From assembly GCA_963807775.1 (NCBI GenBank), contig CAWECY010000003.1, forward strand, positions 585,039-649,038: DNA of 64,000 bases, in the 5' to 3' direction. Below, one piece after another: positions 1 through 8,496 of the stretch. A program made the translations under genes and the position numbers. The stretch is from Bog-473 sp963807775 (GTDB taxonomy: Bacteria; Actinomycetota; Acidimicrobiia; Acidimicrobiales; RAAP-2). The notes below the pieces were generated by a model. It was not told the origin of the DNA. It worked only from the letters and a program-made list of their open reading frames with translations, and ran no database searches. Numbering within the stretch: position 1 is the stretch's first letter; the number at the start of each line of letters is the position of its first letter.

Positions 1-132
1 GGCTTCGCCCGCCTTGTCGAATTGCTCAACGAATCGGAAGGCCAAGCGGCGGGCAAAGTCCTCGTCGTGCTCGGCCAAGCTGCGGGCCACCTCTGCACCC
101 ACCTCGGCGATCGTCGGCCACTCGAATCCCAT
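1..132 (-). CDS. hypothetical protein, N-terminal 44 residues only (runs off the left edge)
   Basis: Minus-strand reading frame starting at the ATG at 132-130 and leaving the window at base 1. The visible part begins MGFEWPTIAEVGAEVARSL and is acidic and helical-looking; I do not recognise a family. The start is supported by a -10-like TACAAT at 139-144, six bases before the ATG, which would give a leaderless mRNA. A GGAGG directly abuts the ATG but is too close to act as a normal ribosome binding site. It lies downstream of the acyl-CoA dehydrogenase on the same strand but seems to have its own promoter. Confidence 0.5.
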   Translation of the reverse strand, partial: MGFEWPTIAEVGAEVARSLAEHDEDFARRLAFRFVEQFDKAGEA

Positions 133-138
133 CCTCCA

Positions 139-144
139 ATTGTA
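139..144 (-). promoter_or_regulatory. -10 element of a leaderless promoter (TACAAT)
   Basis: TACAAT followed by exactly six bases and then the ATG of the gene that leaves the left edge. A small GGGC-GAA-GCCC hairpin lies just upstream, after the stop codon of the acyl-CoA dehydrogenase. No convincing -35 is seen. Confidence 0.45.
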
Positions 145-176
145 GAGGTCCGGTGTTCCGGGCTTCGCCCTGTCGT

Positions 177-1328
177 CTACAGGTGCTTGAGCAGCTCCCG
201 GGCGATGACCACCTTCTGCACCTGGTTGGTCCCCTCGTAGATCTGGGTCACCTTGGCGTCGCGCAAGAACCGCTCCACGGGAAAGTCCTTGGTGTAGCCG
301 TAGCCGCCGAGCAACTGCACGGCGTCGATCGTCACCTGCATGGCTGTGTCGGAGGCGAAGGCCTTCGCCATGGCGCCGAACTTGGTCAGCTCGCCGCCGG
401 AGGGGTCGTCGACCATGGCGCAGGCGCGGTAGACGAGAGCGCGCGCGGCCTCGGTGCGCATGGCCATATCGGCCAGCATGAAGCGGAGGCCCTGCAGGTC
501 GGCGATGGGGGCACCGAAGGCGTGGCGCTGCTTCATGTAGGCGCCCGCGTAGTCGATGGCGCCCTGCGCGATCCCCACCGCCTGCGCGCCGATGGTCGGA
601 CGGCTGCGGTCGAGCGTGTGCATGGCGATGGTGAAGCCCTCGCCCTCCTCCCCGATGCGGTGCGAAGCGGGCACGCGCACCTCCTCCAGCACGACCTCAC
701 CGGTGGGGCTGCCCCGCAGGCCGAGCTTGTCCTCGTGCTTGGCGATGCGGATCCCCCATTCCTTCTCGACCAGGAAGCACGAGATGCCACGCCCGCCGGC
801 GTCCGGGTCGGTCTTGGCGAAGACGACATAGACGTCCGAGATGCCCGCATTGGTGATCCAGTACTTCGATCCGGTGAGGATGTAGTCGTCGCCGTCGCGC
901 ACGGCGCGCGAGCGCATGGCCGCCACGTCGCTGCCGGCGTCAGCCTCGGACAGGCAGTAGCTGGCCTGGATCTCACCGGTCGCCACCCGGGGCAGGTAGG
1001 CGCGCTTGAGCTCCTCGCTGCCCCAATTGATGACCGGGGTCATCCCGAGCTTGGAGATGAGGATGGTGAGCGAAGTCGACGCGCACACCCGGGCCAGCTC
1101 CTCGGCGGCGATGGCCTGGATCACCATGTCGGCCCCGGCGCCCCCGTAGGCCTCGGGGATCCCCAGCGCGGGCAGCTCCATCTCCTTGCACGCCTCGAAG
1201 GACTTCCACGGGAATTCCGCGTTGCGGTCCACCTCGGCCGCCTGCGGGGCCACCTTGTCCTCGGCGAAGGTGCGCATGGTGTCGCGGAATTCCCGCTGGA
1301 CGTCGGTCAGGTCGAAGGACGTGCTCAC
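177..1328 (-). CDS. acyl-CoA dehydrogenase
   Basis: FAD-dependent acyl-CoA dehydrogenase (383 aa, the usual family length), catalysing alpha,beta-dehydrogenation of an acyl-CoA in fatty-acid or branched-chain acid oxidation. The three-part fold is visible: an N-terminal helical domain, a middle domain with the FAD/substrate motif YCLSEADAGSD (about 124-134), and a C-terminal helical domain. The presumed catalytic base is Glu365 in QIYEGTNQ, the position used by short/medium-chain enzymes; QLLGGYGY also matches the family. The start is GTG at 1328, six bases after a GACAAT -10 box, suggesting a leaderless transcript. Chain-length specificity cannot be read from the sequence. Confidence 0.93.
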   Translation of the reverse strand: MSTSFDLTDVQREFRDTMRTFAEDKVAPQAAEVDRNAEFPWKSFEACKEMELPALGIPEAYGGAGADMVIQAIAAEELARVCASTSLTILISKLGMTPVINWGSEELKRAYLPRVATGEIQASYCLSEADAGSDVAAMRSRAVRDGDDYILTGSKYWITNAGISDVYVVFAKTDPDAGGRGISCFLVEKEWGIRIAKHEDKLGLRGSPTGEVVLEEVRVPASHRIGEEGEGFTIAMHTLDRSRPTIGAQAVGIAQGAIDYAGAYMKQRHAFGAPIADLQGLRFMLADMAMRTEAARALVYRACAMVDDPSGGELTKFGAMAKAFASDTAMQVTIDAVQLLGGYGYTKDFPVERFLRDAKVTQIYEGTNQVQKVVIARELLKHL

Positions 1329-1334
1329 CCGCCC

Positions 1335-1340
1335 ATTGTC
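1335..1340 (-). promoter_or_regulatory. -10 element of the acyl-CoA dehydrogenase gene (GACAAT)
   Basis: GACAAT, then six bases, then the GTG start. The spacing implies transcription starts at or next to the start codon. No clear -35 hexamer. Confidence 0.45.
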
Positions 1341-1416
1341 GCAGAACGTCGAGCAGCCCTACCCGCCCGTTCGGGGCCCGGCACCTTGCGGACGCCGACG
1401 CCGACGCCGGCCGCGG

Positions 1417-2286
1417 TCACGTGGACGCCAGGTGGCGGATGAGGAGCTCGGAGAGCTCGGCCGGCGCCATCTCGGGGATCCAGTGCGACACGTTCTCCAG
1501 GACCTCGAACGTGAACGGGCCGATCACGTGATCGGCCGTGGCCTCCGCCGCCGCACGCCCGAACGCCTGGTCACCGGTCGACCACACGTAGAGGGTCGGG
1601 ATGCTCACCGGCAACAGGTCGGCCAGTGCCCGGGTATCCATGGCGCGGTACCAGTTGAGAGCGGCGGTGAGGGCACCCGGCTCGGTGAGCGCGGCGACGT
1701 ACACCTTGGCGTCGTCATCGTCGAGGCCGGACCCGGCCAGCAGTGTGGCCAGGCCGCTGCCCGATCCGTCGGCACCGAGCAGGAGCCGCTCGGGCGTCTC
1801 GGGGGTGCGGAACGCCTCCGTGGCGGCAGCGTGCCCGGGTTGGTCGGATTCTCCCGCGGCGCGCAGCGACTCCTGCAGCGCCACCGGGTGCGGCGTCGAC
1901 ACCACGCTCAACGAGCGGACCCGGCCGGGGTGCCGCGAGGCCAACAGCCAGGCCAGCATGCCGCCCCAGTCGTGCCCGACCAGGTCGAAGGAATCCATCT
2001 CCATGCAGTCGGCCAGCGCGAGGACGTCGCCCAGCAGTTGCTCGGTGTCGTAGGCGTCCACCTCGGCCGGACGGGCGCCGACGCAGTAGCCGCGCTGGTC
2101 CGGCGCGACGGCGCGGTAGCCGGCGCCGCCCAGGGCCCACAGCTCGTCGCGCCAGGCCCACGAGGTCTGGGGGAAGCCGTGGAGCAAGATCACCCGGCGT
2201 CCCTCGTGGGGTCCGCAGGCCCGCCCCGTGAAGGTGAACCCGCCCGCCTCGATCTCGAGCCGGTCGATCGCCGCGGTGGTCACCAT
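1417..2286 (-). CDS. alpha/beta hydrolase, epoxide hydrolase-like
   Basis: A 289-aa alpha/beta-hydrolase fold enzyme. It has the oxyanion-hole motif HGFPQTSWAWR (about 36-46), a nucleophile elbow GHDWGG with Asp106 as nucleophile, and a C-terminal catalytic His268 in NVSHWIPE. An Asp rather than Ser nucleophile is typical of epoxide hydrolases and haloalkane dehalogenases; HGFP favours epoxide hydrolase. The true substrate is unknown. It is probably cytoplasmic, as no signal peptide is seen. It lies between the acyl-CoA dehydrogenase and an uncharacterised conserved protein, all on the same strand. Confidence 0.85.
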   Translation of the reverse strand: MVTTAAIDRLEIEAGGFTFTGRACGPHEGRRVILLHGFPQTSWAWRDELWALGGAGYRAVAPDQRGYCVGARPAEVDAYDTEQLLGDVLALADCMEMDSFDLVGHDWGGMLAWLLASRHPGRVRSLSVVSTPHPVALQESLRAAGESDQPGHAAATEAFRTPETPERLLLGADGSGSGLATLLAGSGLDDDDAKVYVAALTEPGALTAALNWYRAMDTRALADLLPVSIPTLYVWSTGDQAFGRAAAEATADHVIGPFTFEVLENVSHWIPEMAPAELSELLIRHLAST

Positions 2287-2310
2287 GACGGAGACGCGTG
2301 GTGGCCGCGC

Positions 2311-2802
2311 CTAAGCGACGGCCGCACCGTCCCGGGCTTCCTCCGGGCTGAGGCGAAGCGTCTCGTCGGGGATCGAGTCGACCAGGGCCCGCTGAGCGAC
2401 GTAGTCGTGGGAGATGGAGGAGAAGGCGGCGCGCCGGGCGGCGGAGCGCTCGGCCGGCACGTCGCCCAGGAACCCCCACAGATTGAGCGCGAACCGGACG
2501 TCGTACACGCACGGGGCGCGGCCGAAGAGGGCGGCCCGCTTGGCCGCCACCAAGGCCACGCCCACCACCACGTCGTGCTCGGACTCGCCCTCCTGCAGGT
2601 GCAGGTCGTGCCCGAAGCGCTCGGCCAAGCGCAGCGCGAACCCCGAGTCTGTCCCGGGTGTCCCGGTCATGCGGCCGCCCGGCACCGACGGCAGGACCAG
2701 CTCGGCCGGCCGCGACGTCGTCCACGCCCCGGGCACGTGCAGGTGGCGGGCCGGGCGCACCTGGTCGGCCTCGGCGATGGGGACGAAGGTGGGCTGCGTC
2801 AT
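2311..2802 (-). CDS. conserved hypothetical protein (163 aa)
   Basis: I do not recognise a named domain. The protein is soluble-looking, with no signal peptide or membrane segment. The first half is rich in Pro, Gly and His; the second half holds a Trp-containing stretch (YDVRFALNLWGFLGD) and ends in a low-complexity acidic/Ala tail. Intact frame and codon use like its neighbours argue that it is real. The ATG at 2802 lies seven bases after TAACCT (2810-2815), consistent with a leaderless start. The gene ends 24 bases before the downstream hydrolase, so co-transcription is likely. Confidence 0.7.
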   Translation of the reverse strand: MTQPTFVPIAEADQVRPARHLHVPGAWTTSRPAELVLPSVPGGRMTGTPGTDSGFALRLAERFGHDLHLQEGESEHDVVVGVALVAAKRAALFGRAPCVYDVRFALNLWGFLGDVPAERSAARRAAFSSISHDYVAQRALVDSIPDETLRLSPEEARDGAAVA

Positions 2803-2848
2803 CCGCGTGAGGTTAGCCCGCAGGCGTCCGGCGGACCCATTCGGTCAC

Positions 2849-4492
2849 TCAATCGAAGAGCGGGACCGTGTGCAGCGAGATCGACGATGGCCGCGCGCCG
2901 TCGTGAAAGACCTCTTGGTCGGCCGAGCGCAGGTTGGCCCCGGTGGCCAACGGCTCGCCGGTGCCCGTGTTGCGGGCGTAGAGCGGGTGGGCGCCGCTCG
3001 ACACCTGGAGCCGGACCCGGTGCCCGACGCGGAAGGTGTTGGCCGTCGGCCCCATGGCGATGTCGAGCCGAAACGTCCCGTCCGCCTCGTTGGTCACCGA
3101 ACCGGGACGGAGCCGCACGATGCCGTCGCTCACGTTGTACGACTTCCCCTTGGGCGTCACGTCACACAGCCGCACGAAGAAATCGGCGTGTTCGAGCGAG
3201 GAGCGCAGGTAGAGCGTCGCCGTGATGGGCCCGATCACGGTGAGGTCGTCGTGGAGCACGGAGCTGGTGTAGGTCAGCACGTCGCGCCGGTGCTCGCGCC
3301 GCCGCTGCTCCTTGCGACCGGCCGTGGTGATGTTGAGCCCGGCCCCACCGACGGCGGGCGTGGGGTCGTGCGGGTTGTAGTGGAACCGGTCCGGCGCGCT
3401 GTCGGCGGGCGCTTCGGTACCCAACGTGCCCCACCGGCCGAGGAACCACTGCTGCGTCTCACCCGCCGGGGGCCACAGCGAGAACTCCTCCCACTTGCCC
3501 GTCCCCATGACGTAGACGCGCACGGGGGCCCGATGGACCCGGCCCCGGCGCTCGCCGAGCTGGGACTCGAACCACTCCAGCCCGTCACGGATGGTCTCGC
3601 CCTGCAGGCCCGGGCTGGTGTGCGTCCACGGGCCGATGGTGAGACGGGCCGTGCGGCCGGCGCCGCGCAGGGCCTCGTAGTCGGCCACCTGGGCGGTGAC
3701 GAAGATGTCGTACCAGCCGCCGACCAGGCTGGCAGGCGGCACCTTGCCCAGCCGGCGCCCGAAGTCGATGTCGTCCCACCAGGCGTCGCCGGGCTCGCTG
3801 TGCGCCAACCACTCCTGGAAGAACGGTGCCACCTCCCCGATGGTGGCGACGTCGCTGCGTCCGAGCGGCAGCACCTCGCCGGCCGCGGCGACCACCTTGG
3901 GCGAACGCAGCTGGGCCCGCACCACGTGACGCAGGCGGAGCTCCTGGTGCTTCACCTGGTGCATCCAGGTCAGCGCCGTCTCGAGCGCGAAGGAACCGCC
4001 AGGATACGAGGCCGAGTCGCGGAATTGCGAGGAGGTCACCTGGAGGCCGAGGGCCTTCAGGTAGCCCGGCGCGTCCTCGGCCACCGCCCACTGGGTCAGG
4101 CCGAGATAGCTGCCGCCCCACATGACGAGGCGGCCGTCGAACCACGGCTGCGACGCCACCCACTCCAAGGTGGCGTGCCCGTCCGCCTGCTCGGTGCGCA
4201 TGGGGACGAACTCGCCCTCGGAGCCGAACGTGCCGCGGCAGCTCTGGATCACCACCTGGTACCCGCGCTCCGAGTACAGGCGGCCGAGCGGGCCGATGAT
4301 CCTCCGCCCGTACGGCGAGCGGATCAACATGGTCGGCAACCCACCCGAAGGGTGGGTCGGAAACCAGCGATCGGCCAGGAGGACGGCGCCGTCGGGCATC
4401 TTGGCCGCCAGGTCCCGCTCGACGGACACGTCCATCGTCTGGGGCTTGCCCAGCTTCAGCCCCGAGGCAGCGATGCGAGTCAAGACGGTCAT
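2849..4492 (-). CDS. CocE/NonD family serine hydrolase (X-Pro dipeptidyl-peptidase fold)
   Basis: A 547-aa member of the family that includes cocaine esterase and X-prolyl dipeptidyl peptidase. The catalytic triad is visible: Ser128 in WGGSYLG, Asp in GGWYDIF, and His in GPWTHTS. The N-terminal alpha/beta-hydrolase core carries SPYGRR and QSCRGTFGSEGEF; the C-terminal third is the jelly-roll domain of this family (for example ADFFVRLCDV and GHRVRLQVSSG). Members hydrolyse esters or acyl peptides; the natural substrate cannot be assigned. No signal peptide. A purine-rich GGGGGGA upstream of the ATG may serve as ribosome binding site. Confidence 0.9.
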   Translation of the reverse strand: MTVLTRIAASGLKLGKPQTMDVSVERDLAAKMPDGAVLLADRWFPTHPSGGLPTMLIRSPYGRRIIGPLGRLYSERGYQVVIQSCRGTFGSEGEFVPMRTEQADGHATLEWVASQPWFDGRLVMWGGSYLGLTQWAVAEDAPGYLKALGLQVTSSQFRDSASYPGGSFALETALTWMHQVKHQELRLRHVVRAQLRSPKVVAAAGEVLPLGRSDVATIGEVAPFFQEWLAHSEPGDAWWDDIDFGRRLGKVPPASLVGGWYDIFVTAQVADYEALRGAGRTARLTIGPWTHTSPGLQGETIRDGLEWFESQLGERRGRVHRAPVRVYVMGTGKWEEFSLWPPAGETQQWFLGRWGTLGTEAPADSAPDRFHYNPHDPTPAVGGAGLNITTAGRKEQRRREHRRDVLTYTSSVLHDDLTVIGPITATLYLRSSLEHADFFVRLCDVTPKGKSYNVSDGIVRLRPGSVTNEADGTFRLDIAMGPTANTFRVGHRVRLQVSSGAHPLYARNTGTGEPLATGANLRSADQEVFHDGARPSSISLHTVPLFD

Positions 4493-4530
4493 GCCGGGTC
4501 CCCCCGTGGTGCGCTCCTCCTGCCCGGGCG

Positions 4531-6231
4531 CTAGCCGGCATGCAGAAGTCCGAAAACGATCGAATCGTAGAGGGCCTGCCAGCTGGCCTCAATGATGTTC
4601 TCGGACACCCCGATGGTGGTCCAGGTCCGCTCGCCGTCGGTCGTGTCGACCAGGACCCGGGTCACGGCGCCGGTGCCCCGGCCGGTATCGAGGACGCGCA
4701 CCCGGTAGTCGGTGAGGTGCATGTTCTCGAGGGCCGGGAACTTGGAGCCGATGGCGCCGCGCAGGGCGCCGTCGAGCGCGTTGACGGGCCCGTTGCCCTC
4801 GGCGACGGCCACGATGCGCTCGCCGCCGACGTGGACCTTGACCGTGGCCTCGGTCAGCACGCCGAGCGGGGTGGTGGTGACCAGCGCGGCGTCGGCCCGG
4901 CCCTCGTGGTCGGTGATGACGCGGAAGGACTCCACGGTGAAGTAGTCGGCCGTCCAGCCGGTGGCGCGGCGCAGCAGGAGCTCGAGCGAGCCGTCGGCCA
5001 CCTCGAAGTGGTAGCCCTCGTGTTCGAGGTGCTTGAGCTCATCGAGCACGCGGCCGATGACCTCACCGTCGAGGTCGATGCCGAGCTCGGCCGCCTTCAT
5101 GGCCAGGGTGGAGCGGCCCGCCATCTCGGAGACGACGACGCGGGTGCCGTTGCCCACCGAGTTGGGTTCGACGTGCTCGTAGAGATCGGCGCTGCGGGCC
5201 ACCGCGCTGGCGTGCAGGCCGCCCTTGTGCGCGAACACCGAGTTGCCGACATAGGGCTGCTGCGGGTTCGGCGCGATGTTGACCAGCTCGGCGATGTGGT
5301 GCGACACCGGGGTGAGGCGCTCGAGGCGATCGGCCGGGATGGTGCGGATGTTCCATTTAAGCGAGAGGTTGGGGATGGCGGCCGACAGGTCGGTGTTGCC
5401 GGCCCGCTCCCCGTAGCCGTTGATGCAGCCCTGCACCTGGGTCACGCCGGCCTGCACGGCCACCAGCGAGTTGGCCACGGCGCAGCCGGCGTCGTTGTGG
5501 CAGTGGATCCCGAGTTGGGCGCTGGTGCGGGCGCGCACGTCAGCCACGGCCTGGCCCAGGTCGTCGGGCAGCGAGCCGCCGTTGGTGTCGCACAGCACGA
5601 GCGCCTCGGCCCCCGCCTCCTCGGCCGCGGCGAGCACGGACAGGGCGAACTCGGGGTTGCGGCGGTAGCCGTCGAAGAAGTGCTCGGCATCGAGGAAGAC
5701 GCGCAGGTCGTGCTGGCACAGGAAGCGCACGGAGTCGGCCACCATGGCCACCGCCTCGTCGAGCGAGGTGCGCAGCGCCTCGGCCACGTGGCGGTCCCAC
5801 GACTTGGCCACGATGCACGCCACCGGCGCCCCCGCATCGATCAGGTTGGCCAGCACGGTGTCGTCCTCGGGCTTCACGCCGGCCCGGCACGTCGACCCGA
5901 AGGCGACCAGCGTGGCCGTGCCCAAGGTCAGCTCCTTCTTGGCCCGGGCGAAGAACTCGACGTCCTTGGGGTTGGCGCCCGGCCAGCCGCCCTCGATGAA
6001 GGTGACGCCGAGGTGATCGAGCTGCTCGGCCACGCGCAGCTTGTCGTCCACGGTGAGCGACAGCCCCTCCTGCTGGCTGCCGTCGCGCAGGATGGTGTCG
6101 AAGATGTCGACCGCCTCGGGCAGCTCGGGGACTTCGAAGTCGTGGGCGTGCGCGCTGTGCCCGTGGGCGTGGGTGTGGCGCACGCCCCCGTGGCTGTGCT
6201 CGCCTACGCCTACGTCGGGGTCAGTCGACAT
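4531..6231 (-). CDS. cimA: (R)-citramalate synthase
   Basis: Condenses acetyl-CoA with pyruvate to citramalate, the first step of the threonine-independent isoleucine route. The 566-aa protein has the HMGL-like TIM barrel starting at VDIFDTILRDGSQQEG (about 41-56), the metal-binding HCHNDAGCAVAN, and NGYGERAGNTDL, followed by a C-terminal LeuA-type regulatory dimer domain (about 420-560). The long N-terminal region and the VEGGWPGANPKD-type motif (here IEGGWPGANPKD) separate it from the leuA product in this window. It is last in leuB-ilvE-cimA, its ATG overlapping the end of ilvE by 11 bases, so translation is probably coupled. Odd feature: residues 12-30 are extremely His-rich; a GTG at codon 17 is an alternative start. 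Confidence 0.88.
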   Translation of the reverse strand: MSTDPDVGVGEHSHGGVRHTHAHGHSAHAHDFEVPELPEAVDIFDTILRDGSQQEGLSLTVDDKLRVAEQLDHLGVTFIEGGWPGANPKDVEFFARAKKELTLGTATLVAFGSTCRAGVKPEDDTVLANLIDAGAPVACIVAKSWDRHVAEALRTSLDEAVAMVADSVRFLCQHDLRVFLDAEHFFDGYRRNPEFALSVLAAAEEAGAEALVLCDTNGGSLPDDLGQAVADVRARTSAQLGIHCHNDAGCAVANSLVAVQAGVTQVQGCINGYGERAGNTDLSAAIPNLSLKWNIRTIPADRLERLTPVSHHIAELVNIAPNPQQPYVGNSVFAHKGGLHASAVARSADLYEHVEPNSVGNGTRVVVSEMAGRSTLAMKAAELGIDLDGEVIGRVLDELKHLEHEGYHFEVADGSLELLLRRATGWTADYFTVESFRVITDHEGRADAALVTTTPLGVLTEATVKVHVGGERIVAVAEGNGPVNALDGALRGAIGSKFPALENMHLTDYRVRVLDTGRGTGAVTRVLVDTTDGERTWTTIGVSENIIEASWQALYDSIVFGLLHAG

Positions 6232-7150
6232 GGTCCAGCCATTCCTTGTACTGGTCCACCTCGCCGCGCACGGTGGCGAAGTAGGTCTGCTGGATGTCCT
6301 TGGTGATGCGGCCGGGGTGGCCGGGGCCGACCGGGCGGTCGTCGACGGCGCGGATCGGCACCACCTCGGCCGCCGTCCCGGTCAGGAAGGCCTCGTCGGC
6401 CAGGTAGAGGTCGGTGCGGATGATGGACTCGTGGCGCACCTCGTAGCCGAGGTCGCGGGCGATCGTCTCGACCGAGTGCTGCGTGATGCCGGCCAGCGCG
6501 CCCGAGTCGGCCGTGTGCGGCGTGATCAGCACACCGTCGCGGACGATGAACACGTTCTCGCCGGTGCACTCGCTGACGTTGCCGTCGGGCGCCAGCAGGA
6601 TGGCCTCGTCGTAGCCGGCCTTGAGCGCCTCCACCTTGGCCAGGGACGAGTTGGAGTACATGCCGGTGTTCTTGGCCGCCGTCGGCACCGCGTTGGGGTC
6701 GTGGCGCCGCCAGGAGCTGACCTTGACCGACACGCCGTTGGCGATGCCCTCGTCGCCCAGGTAGGTGCCCCAGGGCCAGGCGGCGATGGAGACGTTGACC
6801 GGGCAGGGCAGCGGGTTGAGGCCCATCTCGCCGTAGCCGAGGTAGATGAGGGGCCGCAGGTAGCAGCCGTCGTGCAACTCGTTGACGCGCACGACCAGGC
6901 GCGAGGCCTCCATGATCTGCTCCACCGTGAAGGGGACGTCGATCATGAAGATCTTGGCCGAGGCGAAGAGCCGCCGGATGTGGTCGCCCAGCCGGAAGAC
7001 GGCCACGCCGCGGCTCGTCGGGTAGGCCCGGATGCCCTCGAACACACCGGAGCCGTAGTGCATGGTGTGGGTGAGCACGTGCACGGTGGCGTCGGCCCAG
7101 TCGACGAGCTCACCGTCCATCCAGATCTTCTCGGTCGAGGTGAGGGGCAT
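6221..7150 (-). CDS. ilvE: branched-chain amino acid aminotransferase
   Basis: PLP-dependent fold-type IV transaminase (309 aa) making the last step of Ile, Val and Leu synthesis. Family motifs: KIWMDGELVDW at the N-terminus, HYGSGVFEGIRAY, the PLP lysine in PTAAKNTGMYSNS, and NVSECTGENVFIV for phosphate/carboxylate binding. The ATG at 7150 is chosen because MPLTSTEKIW aligns with known IlvE N-termini; the open frame extends further upstream but only as antisense-type noise inside leuB. It lies five bases after leuB and overlaps cimA, giving a tightly packed three-gene operon controlled by the attenuator upstream of leuB. Confidence 0.93.
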   Translation of the reverse strand: MPLTSTEKIWMDGELVDWADATVHVLTHTMHYGSGVFEGIRAYPTSRGVAVFRLGDHIRRLFASAKIFMIDVPFTVEQIMEASRLVVRVNELHDGCYLRPLIYLGYGEMGLNPLPCPVNVSIAAWPWGTYLGDEGIANGVSVKVSSWRRHDPNAVPTAAKNTGMYSNSSLAKVEALKAGYDEAILLAPDGNVSECTGENVFIVRDGVLITPHTADSGALAGITQHSVETIARDLGYEVRHESIIRTDLYLADEAFLTGTAAEVVPIRAVDDRPVGPGHPGRITKDIQQTYFATVRGEVDQYKEWLDHVD

Positions 7151-7155
7151 GGCGG

Positions 7156-8196
7156 CTACAGCCTTTCTGCGATGGCGTCGCCCACGGCGGTCGTGGACAG
7201 CTGCTGGGTGGACGTTGACATGGAATCGACCTGCGCGGCCAGGGCCTTGAGGATGCGTCCGGCCGCATCGGCCTCGCCCAGGTGCTCGAGCATGAGGGCG
7301 GCGGAGTGGATGGCCGCCAGCGGGTTGGCGATGCCCTGGCCGGCGATGTCGTGCGCGGCGCCGTGCACGGGCTCGAAGAGCGACGGGCCGGTGCGGTCCG
7401 GGTTGAGGTTGGCCGAGGCGGCGAACCCGATCCCGCCACTGACGGCGCCGGCCAGGTCGGTCAGGATGTCCCCGAAGAGGTTGTCGGTCACGATCACGTC
7501 GTAGCGCTTCGGCTGCTCCACCAGGTAGATGCAGGCGGCGTCGACGTGGTTGTAGTCCCAGGTGACGTCGGGGTACTCCGGGGCCACCTCGGTCACGGTG
7601 CGCTGCCACAGGTCGCCGGCGAAGGTGAGCACGTTGGTCTTGTGCACCAGGGTGAGGCGGTTGGCCCGCCGGCCGGCCAGCTCGAAGGCGAAGCGGACGC
7701 AGCGCTCGGCGCCCATGCGGGTGTTGACCGAGCCCTGGGTGGCCACCTCGTGTGGCGTGCCCTTGCGCAGGAAACCACCCTCGCCGGCGTAGGTGCCCTC
7801 GGTGTTCTCGCGCACGACGGCGAAGTCGGCACCTTCGGCGATGGAGCCGGGCACGCCGGTGAAAGGGCGCAGGTTGACGTAGAGGTCGAGCTCGAACCGC
7901 AGGCGCAGCAGGAGCCCCCGCTCGAGGGTGCCCGACGGGATGCTGGTGTCACCCACCGGCGGCCCGACCGCACCCAGCAGGATGGCGTCGAAGCCGCGCA
8001 GCTCGGCCAGCGTCTCGTCGGGCAGGACGGTGCCGTCGCGCAAGTAGCGGGCGGCCCCCAGGTCGAAGGGGGTGACGTCGAGCTCGACACCGGAGGCGGC
8101 GACGACCTTCAGCGCCTCGGCGCAGACCTCCGGCCCGATCCCGTCGCCGCCGATGACGGCGACCCGATGCGACGTCCTGCCACTGCCTGTGCTCAC
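7156..8196 (-). CDS. leuB: 3-isopropylmalate dehydrogenase
   Basis: NAD-dependent oxidative decarboxylase of leucine synthesis (346 aa, the length of the actinobacterial type). The N-terminal glycine motif VIGGDGIGPEV, the substrate/metal segment YDVIVTDNLFGDILTDLAG and the NAD-binding FEPVHGAAHDIAGQGIANP are all present. First gene of leuB-ilvE-cimA. The start is 68 bases downstream of an intrinsic terminator (8264-8290) preceded by a leader peptide rich in Val/Ile codons, so expression is probably controlled by attenuation. It is divergent from greA-leuC-leuD, which carries the isopropylmalate isomerase acting just before it in the pathway. Confidence 0.95.
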   Translation of the reverse strand: MSTGSGRTSHRVAVIGGDGIGPEVCAEALKVVAASGVELDVTPFDLGAARYLRDGTVLPDETLAELRGFDAILLGAVGPPVGDTSIPSGTLERGLLLRLRFELDLYVNLRPFTGVPGSIAEGADFAVVRENTEGTYAGEGGFLRKGTPHEVATQGSVNTRMGAERCVRFAFELAGRRANRLTLVHKTNVLTFAGDLWQRTVTEVAPEYPDVTWDYNHVDAACIYLVEQPKRYDVIVTDNLFGDILTDLAGAVSGGIGFAASANLNPDRTGPSLFEPVHGAAHDIAGQGIANPLAAIHSAALMLEHLGEADAAGRILKALAAQVDSMSTSTQQLSTTAVGDAIAERL

Positions 8197-8263
8197 TGTC
8201 CTCGTCGTTCCTCTCGTGTGGTGTGACCGCTACGTGACGCCCGCCGGATGGTGCCCCGAAATT

Positions 8264-8290
8264 GAAAAACCGCCCACTCTGTGGACGGTT
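8264..8290 (-). terminator. attenuator: intrinsic terminator upstream of leuB
   Basis: Read on the minus strand: AACCGTCCAC, loop AGA, GTGGGCGGTT, then a T run. The stem is 10 pairs (one G-T). It lies between the leader peptide and leuB, not after a gene, so it acts as an attenuator. A second GC-only hairpin (GGCGCGC / GCGCGCC) just upstream could be the competing structure. The following TTTCAATTTC is repeated after the ilvB attenuator. Confidence 0.85.
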
Positions 8291-8316
8291 CAAAGGCGCG
8301 CGTGGAGGGGGCGCGC

Positions 8317-8355
8317 CTAATGGATAATGCCTACCGGGTGCTGGGAAGGGCGCAT
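8317..8355 (-). CDS. leader peptide of the leuB-ilvE-cimA operon (MRPSQHPVGIIH)
   Basis: A 12-residue open frame, ATG at 8355 to TAG at 8317, right after a GGGGAGG and inside the transcribed leader. The end of the peptide contains Val-Gly-Ile-Ile, and the stop is followed by a GC hairpin and an intrinsic terminator. By analogy with ilv/leu leaders of other bacteria, ribosome stalling at Val/Ile codons would prevent terminator formation. It has no Leu codon, matching an operon that includes cimA and ilvE. The function is inferred from layout and codon content. Confidence 0.75.
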   Translation of the reverse strand: MRPSQHPVGIIH

Positions 8356-8364
8356 GACCTCCCC

Positions 8365-8394
8365 AGTCTCTCGCAGGCGGACCGGTGCCGTCAA
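8365..8394 (-). promoter_or_regulatory. promoter of the leuB leader
   Basis: TTGACG at 8389-8394 (-35) and GAGACT at 8365-8370 (-10) with 18 bases between. Transcription would start only a few bases before the leader-peptide ATG. Confidence 0.55.
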
Positions 8395-8496
8395 CAGAGA
8401 GTGCGGGCCGGCCGCCGGCCCATCCCGGCCGGATTAGCCTTGTGACTCCGGCGCGGTGCCTGCCACCGGCCGTACCCGCCTCCCGAAGGACACGCC

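Noticed and set aside
2414..6306. Long plus-strand frames (588-706 codons) over the CocE-like and cimA genes
   Set aside because: Same cause: high GC makes stop codons rare on the opposite strand. The minus-strand proteins show full catalytic motifs.
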